Source: Spirochaetaceae bacterium (GTDB lineage Bacteria; Spirochaetota; Spirochaetia; SZUA-6; Bin103). From it: a stretch of 17,413 nucleotides of DNA. Location: the NCBI GenBank assembly GCA_026710565.1, contig JAPOQV010000183.1:1-17413 (forward strand). Direction: 5' to 3'. Shown here piece after piece: positions 6,878-13,544 of this stretch. The notes under the pieces are model-generated. The model did not search any database. It had not been told where the DNA came from and saw only the letters and a list, made by a program, of their open reading frames with translations. Position 1 is the first letter of the stretch; every line of letters begins with the position of its first letter. The position numbers were made by a program, and so were the translations under genes.

Positions 6878-8128
6878 TCACTCCCCGGCCGGTTGCTGCT
6901 GCGTACAGCAATGGATGCCGCCGCCCGCATAGTTGATGGCCGTCGGATCGATCTGCACCACCGTACGTCCCGGGTAGGCGGCAGCCAGCGCCGCCGCGGC
7001 CGCGTCGTCCTTGGCGGCGTTCCCGTACCTGGGAGCGACCACCAGTCCGTTGGTCACCAGGTAGTTGGCATAGCTGGACGCCCTTACCACGTGGATGGGG
7101 CGGCCGTGCGGAAACGGCGGGACGTGCGCGGGGTATTCGAGATCGGCCAGCCACCTATACATGTTCTCCTCGGGCGAGACCGCCAGGCATGCGACGTCCG
7201 GCACGGGCAGGCGAACGATGTGAAACGGCTCGCCGGACTGATCCGTGGCCCGCGACAGGATGCGAAACGCCTCCTCGCACCGGGCGTAGTTCAGAGCTGC
7301 CAGCGGGTCTCGGGCGGCCTCCTCCGGGGCGACCTGGGCCAGCACGATCTCACGCGGCCCGGCGAATCTGACCATCTCGTCCAGGTGCCCGCCGGTCGTG
7401 GCCGGGCCGTAAAGGTGGATCTCCTTACCCGCTGCGTCCCGATAGGGAATCGGTCCCCACGTCGCGTGCAGGTCTTCGCCGAGGCCGTTGTTGATCCAGA
7501 TCACCTTGGTCACGCCGAGAACGCTGTGGTAGGCGCGCTCCAGGGCCGCCTCGTCGAGCTGCGGATTCCGCTCGGCCTCCACGGCCCGGCAGACCAGCAG
7601 GGTGCCCTGACCGTTGACGACTCTGCCTCCGCCTTCGCTCACCACGTCGGCCGATACGAGATGGTCGATGCCCAGGTGCCGGGCCACCCGCTCCGGCAGG
7701 TCCGTCATCGCGCGGGACACCGGATCCGATGAGGTCGCGTATCCCCACTGATTCTGGAGAAAGCGCGCGATGCCCAACCGATTCGCGCGGTTCCGCGTGA
7801 AGATCGGCCCGTAGTCCCGGACCCAGATATCGATCTGATCGATGTGGACGAAGTCGAGATGGTCGCTCACGGGATGGTCATGCGTGGCCAACCAGCGCCG
7901 CGCCTCGCGCTCCCCCGTTGCGTCCGTGCACAAGACCTTGACGGCCACGCCGTGGGCACAGAGCGCGGCCATGATCTCTGCGATCGGTACCCTGGTGTCG
8001 AGCGCCGCAGCCGCGTACGGCTGCTCTTTCGGCCACCCCATCCAGATCGCGGCGTGCGGCTCGAACTCCGCGGGCATGACGAAGTCCCCCGCGACCGTCC
8101 CGTCCGGATGCGCTCGGTCACCGCCCAT
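6878..8128 (-). CDS. Agmatine deiminase family protein (PAD_porph fold)
   Basis: This belongs to the guanidino-modifying superfamily; agmatine deiminase converts agmatine to N-carbamoylputrescine and ammonia. With the start at 8128 it has 416 residues. Visible features are MPAEFEPHAAIWMGWP near the N-terminus, WVRDYGP (R104, D105), SEGGG (E165), GHLDEM (H248, D250) and the catalytic cysteine C407 in GGGIHCCTQQQP. It is longer than typical agmatine deiminases (about 365): roughly 20 extra residues separate GLGED from GHLDE, and the usual GH(I/V)DN is GHLDE. Agmatine is therefore the likeliest substrate but another guanidino compound is possible. In-frame starts at 8194 (438 aa) and 8077 exist; 8128 best matches known N-termini, and codon use before it looks non-coding. 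It lies downstream of the LuxR gene and converges on potI. Confidence 0.87.
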   Translation of the reverse strand: MGGDRAHPDGTVAGDFVMPAEFEPHAAIWMGWPKEQPYAAAALDTRVPIAEIMAALCAHGVAVKVLCTDATGEREARRWLATHDHPVSDHLDFVHIDQIDIWVRDYGPIFTRNRANRLGIARFLQNQWGYATSSDPVSRAMTDLPERVARHLGIDHLVSADVVSEGGGRVVNGQGTLLVCRAVEAERNPQLDEAALERAYHSVLGVTKVIWINNGLGEDLHATWGPIPYRDAAGKEIHLYGPATTGGHLDEMVRFAGPREIVLAQVAPEEAARDPLAALNYARCEEAFRILSRATDQSGEPFHIVRLPVPDVACLAVSPEENMYRWLADLEYPAHVPPFPHGRPIHVVRASSYANYLVTNGLVVAPRYGNAAKDDAAAAALAAAYPGRTVVQIDPTAINYAGGGIHCCTQQQPAGE

Positions 8129-8217
8129 CGCAGAGTCGCGCGTCACTGTAGTGTTGCCATTCGGATCTGCCCATGTCCCCGAGTGGACGCTCATGTCTGT
8201 GCGCGCCCACACCTCGC

Positions 8218-9027
8218 CTACCGCTCCGGTGACTCCGGAGGAGCGTAGCCGATGCTGCGCAGGAAGCGTGAGAACAGGGCGGACTGCGAGCTGATCGCGA
8301 GCCTTCGGTAGATGCTCTTGCGATGGTTCTTCACGGTGCCGACCGCGATGCCGAGATGCTCGGCTACCGACTTCGACGAGTGCCCCTTCAGGATGAGAGC
8401 GACGATCTCGCGCTCTCGCGCCGAGAGAGAACGGAATTCGCTGCGGCGCAACGCCTCGTCGAGTGTCAGGAACGACGGTGACCCGCGGCCTGCTCCCTCG
8501 CGGGCGCCGAGCGGTTCGGCATCCCACTGCCGCTGCATCAGGTGCTCGACGACCGGCCGGAAATGACGGAGCCGCTCGATGCCTTTCTTCGAGAACGCCT
8601 CCATGCCACGGGCGCGGCCGATGGAAGCGAAGACGTGCGAACCGTCTCTACGACTCACGAACATTCCGATTTCATCCGCCAATCCGACGTCGGCGTAGTA
8701 GCTGGAGAAGTACCGGGACTTGCGGAAGTGGTCAGGCTGGATGTCCTGCAATGGCACTACGCACTGGCGCGGACCGGCGAGCAGATAGTCGTAGAACGGA
8801 TCGAGCAGGTAGGCGCCCGACAGATACGCGCCGACGACGATCTCGCGCCGCTCCGGGCGGATGTCGTCATAGAGGAGCACCGGCCGGCCGTCTCGGGCGA
8901 GCAGGGTGACCAGGGAGGACGTGAACGGAATCAGGGCGCCGACGAACGACAGCAGTGACCGCGGTCCGGCCGCAGTGCCGCTGTCGCGAATGGCCCGGGC
9001 GAGCAGCTCCACCGTCGCCTTGTCCAT
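8218..9027 (-). CDS. LuxR-type transcriptional regulator
   Basis: This 269-residue protein has a C-terminal LuxR/FixJ helix-turn-helix at about 201-256: LSAREREIVALILKG, then SVAEHLGIAVGTVKNH and RKSIYRRL. The N-terminal 165 residues look like a compact alpha/beta sensor-type domain, but I cannot name it; it has no CheY-like phosphoacceptor pattern and no clear autoinducer-binding signature, and no membrane segment. A linker rich in G, S and E (about 170-187) joins the halves. It lies 89 bases upstream of the deiminase on the same strand, so it likely controls that gene, perhaps the whole polyamine island, and possibly itself. The ligand is unknown. A weak GAGGGCGG lies about 10 bases before the ATG. 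Confidence 0.88.
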   Translation of the reverse strand: MDKATVELLARAIRDSGTAAGPRSLLSFVGALIPFTSSLVTLLARDGRPVLLYDDIRPERREIVVGAYLSGAYLLDPFYDYLLAGPRQCVVPLQDIQPDHFRKSRYFSSYYADVGLADEIGMFVSRRDGSHVFASIGRARGMEAFSKKGIERLRHFRPVVEHLMQRQWDAEPLGAREGAGRGSPSFLTLDEALRRSEFRSLSAREREIVALILKGHSSKSVAEHLGIAVGTVKNHRKSIYRRLAISSQSALFSRFLRSIGYAPPESPER

Positions 9028-9076
9028 GGAAGGCCGCCCTCGCCGTTGCCCTCAGCAGCCCACGGCGCGGACAGGT

Positions 9077-10192
9077 TCAGCCGTCAAGGTGACGGGAGAA
9101 GAACCTGACCCAGTTGCGGTACATGACGTCGGTGACCTGGTCGTCGCCGTAGCCGCGGCGGGCAAGCACGTCGGCGAGCCGGTTGTAGTCGACCACGGTG
9201 TCGATCTCCGCCGGAGCGCCGGTTCGCCCTCCCTGGCCATCCGTGTCGCCGCCGATGCCGGCGTGCCGGGCGTCACCGGCGAGCTGACAGATGTGGTCGA
9301 CGTGGTCGGCCAGGTCGTCGAGCGTGACGTCCGCCTTGCCGAACGGACGCTGCAGTCCCACCACCTTGGCCCAGTCGATGCCGCCGCGGTACAGCATGGC
9401 GGTGTCCATCGACACGCCGATCACGCCGCCACGCTCGATGATCGCGCGCAGGACCTCGTCCGGGAACTGCCGTTCGCCCGGGACGAGCGCCCGGCAGTTC
9501 TGGTGCGTGGCGATCACCGGGCCGTCGTACCGGTCGAGCGCCTGCGTGATGGTCGCGTCGGACGCGTGCGTGGCGTCCAGCACGATGCCCAGCCGGCTCA
9601 TGTCGGCGAGCAGCCGGTCTGCCGGCGGAAACAACCCGCCTTCGGTCCCGGTGCCGGTGCCGTGGCCGTAGGCGCTGGTGTCGTAGTGGGTGAGGCTGAC
9701 GATGCGGAGGCCGGCGTCGAAATACTCGGCCAGCGTCTCGGTATCCAGCACCGGGTCCGCGCTTTCCAGCCCCAGGATCACGCCCACCGGCAGGTCGTCG
9801 AAGCCGGCCTCCTCGCCTGCCGCCGCCTCCCACCGCCCCATGTGCTCGCCCAGGTCGGCCGCCGAGCGCAGGATGCGGTAGTGGCCGCGCCGCTCCATGA
9901 TGCGGTAGTAGGCGATCTGGCCCCACGCCGCCGCGTAGGACAACTCGCCTGATCGATGTCCCCACAACTGCGCGCCCGGGCGATGGATGCGCGCGTTGAC
10001 CTTGCCGATGAACGACGCGACGCCGGCCCGGCGCTGTTCCGGCACCGATGCCATCAGCCCCGCCTGCACCTGTGGGTTCTCGCCCGGCGCCCCGGCCGGC
10101 GGGGCGGCGCGCACGGCATGGATCGGCTGCGTCAGGTCTGCGTTCAGCGCCATGGCAGCGCAGACCGGGTAGTCCCCGTCGAAGATCAGCAT
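9077..10192 (-). CDS. M19-like (renal dipeptidase family) protein lacking the N-terminal HxD motif
   Basis: This 371-residue protein follows the membrane-dipeptidase TIM-barrel family: GLESADP (E143, bridging-Glu position), DATHAS (H209), VIATHQNCRAL (H230) and GIGGDTDG (D316). M19 enzymes bind two zinc ions and cleave dipeptides, some also beta-lactams or small amides. The first metal site normally comes from an N-terminal DGHND motif. Here the matching place reads IFDGDYPV, with aspartate where histidine is expected, so the HxD pair is missing while the other ligands remain. This may be a subfamily with altered metal binding or substrate. No signal peptide is seen. It is the last gene of a four-gene operon, starting five bases past the dehydrogenase stop codon. 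Family placement is firm; a dipeptide substrate is not. Confidence 0.85.
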   Translation of the reverse strand: MLIFDGDYPVCAAMALNADLTQPIHAVRAAPPAGAPGENPQVQAGLMASVPEQRRAGVASFIGKVNARIHRPGAQLWGHRSGELSYAAAWGQIAYYRIMERRGHYRILRSAADLGEHMGRWEAAAGEEAGFDDLPVGVILGLESADPVLDTETLAEYFDAGLRIVSLTHYDTSAYGHGTGTGTEGGLFPPADRLLADMSRLGIVLDATHASDATITQALDRYDGPVIATHQNCRALVPGERQFPDEVLRAIIERGGVIGVSMDTAMLYRGGIDWAKVVGLQRPFGKADVTLDDLADHVDHICQLAGDARHAGIGGDTDGQGGRTGAPAEIDTVVDYNRLADVLARRGYGDDQVTDVMYRNWVRFFSRHLDG

Positions 10193-10196
10193 GTGG

Positions 10197-11231
10197 TTAT
10201 GCGTCGCTCCAGTCGAAGACGACGTTCATCATCGTCTTGTCCCGCTTGAACGCCAGGTCGTACGCCTGTTGCATCTCCGTGTAGTGCAGCCGGTGGGTGA
10301 TCAGCTTGCTCGGCCGGAGCACGCCGTCGGCCATGAGCTGCAGCACGTGCGGCCGGTGGTGGCGCGTGCCGGCGGCCATGCCCGACAGCTCTGCCGGGCG
10401 CGGATACAGGCTGGGGTCGCCGCCGGAGACGGCGATCAGCGTCACCGCCTTGTCGTAGAAGAGCTGCATCGCCAGCGGGTTGAAGTCCAGGTCCTCCTCG
10501 CCGCGGCCGAGCAGGCTGACGATCGCCACGCGCCCGTCGCGGCGCACGACCTCCAGCGAGGTCTTGTAGGCCGGCCACGGGTTGGCGGTCAGGATCACCA
10601 GGTCGATGCCGCGCCCGTCGCTGAAGCGGTCGAGCTTGGCGTCGAGGTCGGGATCGTCGGACATGAGCGCCTCGTGCGCGCCCATGGTGCGCGCGGCGTT
10701 CAGGCGGATGTCGCTGTTGCCCAGCGCCACGGTGCGCGCGCCGAACAGCGGCCCCAGCGCCACCGCGCCCAGACCAAGGGTGCCGAGCCCGACCACGGCC
10801 ACCGTCTCGCCCGGACGGAACAGCGCCTTGTGATAGCAGAGCGCGCTCAGCGCGTAGAGATTGCCGTACACGGCATCCTCGGGATCGGCGCCGTCCGGGA
10901 CCTTCGCGGGGTCCTCGCCCGCCTGCATGATGTACATCGACTGGTGCCAGGTTCCGGAGATCACCCGGTCGCCGACCGCCAGGTGCTTCACGGCGCTACC
11001 CACTCCGCGCACGATGCCGAAGTTGCTGTCGCCGACCCCGCGCGGGTAGTCGGGCGCGCCGGGCACCCGTTCGGCGCCCTCGTAGTTGCCTCGGTCGGTA
11101 CCGATCTTCAGGGCGCTGACCGTGGTCTGCACCCACACCTCGTCCGGCGCCAGGTTGTCGGTGTCGAGGGTGTCCTCTTCGAGACGCAGGTCTCCGGGTC
11201 CGTAGAGGATGGCCTTCTTGTAGGTGGTCAT
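10197..11231 (-). CDS. Medium-chain dehydrogenase/reductase (MDR) without canonical zinc ligands
   Basis: This 344-residue protein has a GroES-like N-terminal half and an NAD(P)-binding Rossmann half with VVGLGTLGLGA (about 147-156). In zinc alcohol dehydrogenases the catalytic cysteine lies in a CGTD motif; here it reads ALKIGTDRGNYEG (isoleucine before GTD). The usual GHE segment is GVGDSNFGIVRGVG, without His-Glu. The four-cysteine structural zinc lobe is also absent. It should therefore act as a zinc-independent MDR oxidoreductase on an unknown sugar- or acid-derived alcohol (inference). The start has a strong AGAGGAGG seven bases upstream and overlaps the sulfatase-like stop by four bases (ATGA), showing translational coupling. 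The dipeptidase-like gene follows after four bases. Confidence 0.88.
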   Translation of the reverse strand: MTTYKKAILYGPGDLRLEEDTLDTDNLAPDEVWVQTTVSALKIGTDRGNYEGAERVPGAPDYPRGVGDSNFGIVRGVGSAVKHLAVGDRVISGTWHQSMYIMQAGEDPAKVPDGADPEDAVYGNLYALSALCYHKALFRPGETVAVVGLGTLGLGAVALGPLFGARTVALGNSDIRLNAARTMGAHEALMSDDPDLDAKLDRFSDGRGIDLVILTANPWPAYKTSLEVVRRDGRVAIVSLLGRGEEDLDFNPLAMQLFYDKAVTLIAVSGGDPSLYPRPAELSGMAAGTRHHRPHVLQLMADGVLRPSKLITHRLHYTEMQQAYDLAFKRDKTMMNVVFDWSDA

Positions 11232-12628
11232 TGCGAGGCCTCCTCTTTCCCGTCGTCGGCGAGGTGGGCCTGCAGGCGCTGCGCCTGCTTGCGGCTGCCG
11301 ATGTGGAGCTTCCGGTGTGCCTCCTCCGAGGAGGCGAACGGCGCATCGCCGGTGCCGTGCCAGCCGAGCTGCGTGAACATCGGGTTGCGCCGGCCGGTCT
11401 GCGCCTCGCGCCGCTCGACGTGGGCGGCCATCCGCTCCTCCAGCAGGGCGACCACGCCCGGCTCCCGGTCGGCCAAGTTGTCCAGCTCCTCCGGGTCGCG
11501 CGCCACGTTGTACAGCTCCACCTCCGGCTTGAAGTGAAAGTCAGGCTCCAGGGCGTGGATGAGCTTCCACTCCGGCGTGCGCCAGCCGTGCTTGCGCATC
11601 CAGGTCGCCTCGGTCAGGTACAGCTCGCTCTCCGGGACGAACGGCTCGCCCCGCGCCAGAGGCACCAGGCTGCGGCCGTCGAACTCCAGCCCCGGATCGA
11701 CGCCGAGCAGCTCCAGCATGGTCGGCGTCATGTCCTTGGTCTGCACCCAGGGATCGACCTGCACCCCGGCCGGCACCTGCCCGGGAGCTCGGATGACCAG
11801 CGGCACCACCAGGTTCGGGTCGTAAAGGCCGTGGTGGTCGTACCAGCACTCGTGCTCGTCCAGGGTCTCGCCGTGATCGGCGGTGAGGACCACCACGGTG
11901 TCCTCGGCCAGGCCGAGTTCGTCGAGCACCGTGAACAGCCGGCCGATCGCCGCGTCCATGTAGGCGACCGCCCCGTCGTAGAGGCTGTTGACGAATTCGG
12001 CGTCCGTGACCTTCCCCGGAAACCATGAGCTGAAGTAGTCGGCGAACGGCGCGAACGCGTACAGGCCGTCCAGCGAGTGGTTGGACGGATCGAGCTCGTC
12101 TCCCTCGTAGAAGAGGCGGTCGAAGGGGGCCGGCGGCAGGTACGGGCTGTGCGGGTCCATGTGGCGCAGGAACAGGAAGAACGGATCGTCGCCGCCGGCG
12201 ACCTTCCGCAGGTACGGGACCGTGACCTCGTTGAGGGCGTGCGCCTTGGGCATGCTGCCGGGCTCGTCCCCCCAGCCGTCGTACTCCAGGTAGGTCTGGA
12301 AGCCCCTGGAGGCCGGATTGCCCGTAAAGCCCACGCAGCAGGTCGAGTAGCCGGCCTGCTCCAGGATCGCAGGCAGCACCGGCGCGGCCACGTCGCCCTT
12401 GTGGCGCAGCCCCACCACGCCGGTGCCGAAGCAGTCGCGGCCGGTGAGCATCGACGAGTAGGCCGGCGTGGTCGGCACGCTCGGGCTGAACGGATGGCGG
12501 AACATCGTCGCCTGCTCGGCGAAGCGGGAGATGTGCGGAGTGGTCAGCCGGTGGTAGCCGTGCAGGCTCATGCGGTCGCGGCGCAGGCTGTCGATCGCGA
12601 TCAGCAGCAGGTTCGGCCGGGACCCCAT
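11228..12628 (-). CDS. Sulfatase-like hydrolase (alkaline phosphatase superfamily) without formylglycine motif
   Basis: With the ATG at 12628, which overlaps the isomerase stop by one base (TGATG), the protein has 466 residues. Sulfatase-family blocks are clear: NLLLIAIDSLRRDRMSLHGY (metal-binding Asp), TTPHISRFAEQATMF, SSMLTGR, LTADHGETLDEH (D251, H252), DHHGLYDP and a C-terminal ELYNVARDPEELDNLADRE. In true sulfatases the CxPxR motif before LLTGR carries the cysteine or serine matured to formylglycine. Here the aligned residues are TTPAY (53-57), with Thr for Cys and Tyr for Arg. It may use threonine as nucleophile, like phospho-transfer members of the superfamily, so it could be a phosphodiesterase or phosphomonoesterase. 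No signal peptide is seen, suggesting a cytoplasmic substrate. The same frame stays open upstream to 13315, but that stretch is a shadow of the isomerase. Confidence 0.88.
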   Translation of the reverse strand: MGSRPNLLLIAIDSLRRDRMSLHGYHRLTTPHISRFAEQATMFRHPFSPSVPTTPAYSSMLTGRDCFGTGVVGLRHKGDVAAPVLPAILEQAGYSTCCVGFTGNPASRGFQTYLEYDGWGDEPGSMPKAHALNEVTVPYLRKVAGGDDPFFLFLRHMDPHSPYLPPAPFDRLFYEGDELDPSNHSLDGLYAFAPFADYFSSWFPGKVTDAEFVNSLYDGAVAYMDAAIGRLFTVLDELGLAEDTVVVLTADHGETLDEHECWYDHHGLYDPNLVVPLVIRAPGQVPAGVQVDPWVQTKDMTPTMLELLGVDPGLEFDGRSLVPLARGEPFVPESELYLTEATWMRKHGWRTPEWKLIHALEPDFHFKPEVELYNVARDPEELDNLADREPGVVALLEERMAAHVERREAQTGRRNPMFTQLGWHGTGDAPFASSEEAHRKLHIGSRKQAQRLQAHLADDGKEEASQ

Positions 12629-13446
12629 CAGCGTGCCCCCAGCGCCTTCAGGCAGGCGTTGAGGTAGCCGGCGCTCTCCGCGGCGATGACGGCGCTGGCG
12701 GCCGGATCGTCCCACGTCTGCGCGCCGATCACCTCCAGGCTCAGCGCGCCGTCGTAACCGGCCTCCGCCAGCACGCCGCAGTAGCCGGCCAGGTCGATCT
12801 GGCCGCGGCCGCACGCCTGCTGGGAAGGCGGTCCGGGAGAGGGCTCCCGCGACGGGCAGTCGCGGATGTGGACGTGCCGGACGCGGCCGACCACGGCGCG
12901 GATCGCCTCGACCACGTCCTCGCCCGCGCGGTGGATGTGGCTGGGGTCCATGTTGACGCCGAACCCGGGCGAGTCGATCGCCTCCATGACCGCCAGCGTG
13001 GTCGGCGTGTCGTGCACGGCGCTGCCCACGTGCGCCTTCAGGCAGAGGGTGACCCCGTGCGCGTACGCCTCGTCGGACAGCGCCGCGATGCGCTCCACGG
13101 CGGACTTGAGGGACTCCTCGTCGCCGGTCTTGCCGCCGGAGCCGATGCACACCGCCGGGATGCCGATCTCGGCGGCGGCCTCGAAGGCCAAGCGCAGCCG
13201 CTCCTCGTTGAGCGCGGACTCCTCCATCGCCAGCGCCTGCAGCCCGTGATCGTCGAGGATCGTGCGCAACTCGGCCGCCTGCGCACGCCAGTTCGTCAGT
13301 TCCAGGTGCTCGCACATGCCGGCCAGGGCCGCGACCTCGACCCCGTCGTAACCGGCCGCCGACAGGAGGCGCGCCGCGGTCGCGAATCCGGACCGGCCGA
13401 AGAGAACGGTGTTCGCTGAGAGCTTGATCATGGTTGGCCGCATCAT
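12628..13446 (-). CDS. Sugar phosphate isomerase/epimerase-like TIM-barrel protein
   Basis: This 272-residue protein belongs to the xylose-isomerase-like TIM-barrel (AP_endonuc_2) family, whose members isomerise or epimerise sugars and keto-sugars with a divalent metal. Motifs include NMDPSHIHRAGED (D167, H170), HVHIRDC (H193) and LSLEVIG (E238). The first metal-ligand position, usually Glu in a strand such as LALENH, is Lys in LCLKAHVG (K137). AGGTGAC just before ATG 13446 supports this start; ATGs at 13443 and 13431 are alternatives. An open extension to 13524 has no ribosome-binding site and reaches into the divergent promoter area. It is the first gene of the four-gene operon, and its stop overlaps the sulfatase-like start. 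Substrate unknown. Confidence 0.88.
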   Translation of the reverse strand: MMRPTMIKLSANTVLFGRSGFATAARLLSAAGYDGVEVAALAGMCEHLELTNWRAQAAELRTILDDHGLQALAMEESALNEERLRLAFEAAAEIGIPAVCIGSGGKTGDEESLKSAVERIAALSDEAYAHGVTLCLKAHVGSAVHDTPTTLAVMEAIDSPGFGVNMDPSHIHRAGEDVVEAIRAVVGRVRHVHIRDCPSREPSPGPPSQQACGRGQIDLAGYCGVLAEAGYDGALSLEVIGAQTWDDPAASAVIAAESAGYLNACLKALGAR

Positions 13447-13501
13447 GTCACCTGCGGCCGGCCCGGCGCCACCGCGCCCGAGGAGCAGGAACCGGCGCGA
13501 C

Positions 13502-13531
13502 TTGACTGTCGCTTCGCGCCTCACCTATGTT
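13502..13531 (+). promoter_or_regulatory. Sigma70-like promoter for the RNA ligase
   Basis: TTGACT at 13502-13507 (five of six consensus bases) and TATGTT at 13526-13531 (four of six) are separated by 18 bases. Transcription would begin near 13538, about seven bases before the ATG at 13545, giving an almost leaderless mRNA. This agrees with the lack of a ribosome-binding site. It also argues against the in-frame ATG at 13527, which lies inside the -10 element. The spacer between the divergent genes is only 98 bases. Confidence 0.5.
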
Positions 13532-13544
13532 CCCCTGCTCTGCC

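Noticed and set aside
8129..8527. N-terminal extension of the deiminase frame into the LuxR gene
   Set aside because: The frame is open to 8527 but overlaps the well-supported LuxR coding sequence in another frame, and the extension has no family similarity.
12629..13315. N-terminal extension of the sulfatase-like frame
   Set aside because: It is Arg/Gly-rich text overlapping the isomerase gene; the true start at 12628 overlaps the isomerase stop and begins the family N-terminus.
13447..13524. 26-residue N-terminal extension of the isomerase
   Set aside because: It has no ribosome-binding site, runs into the divergent promoter area, and the AGGTGAC before 13446 explains the start better.
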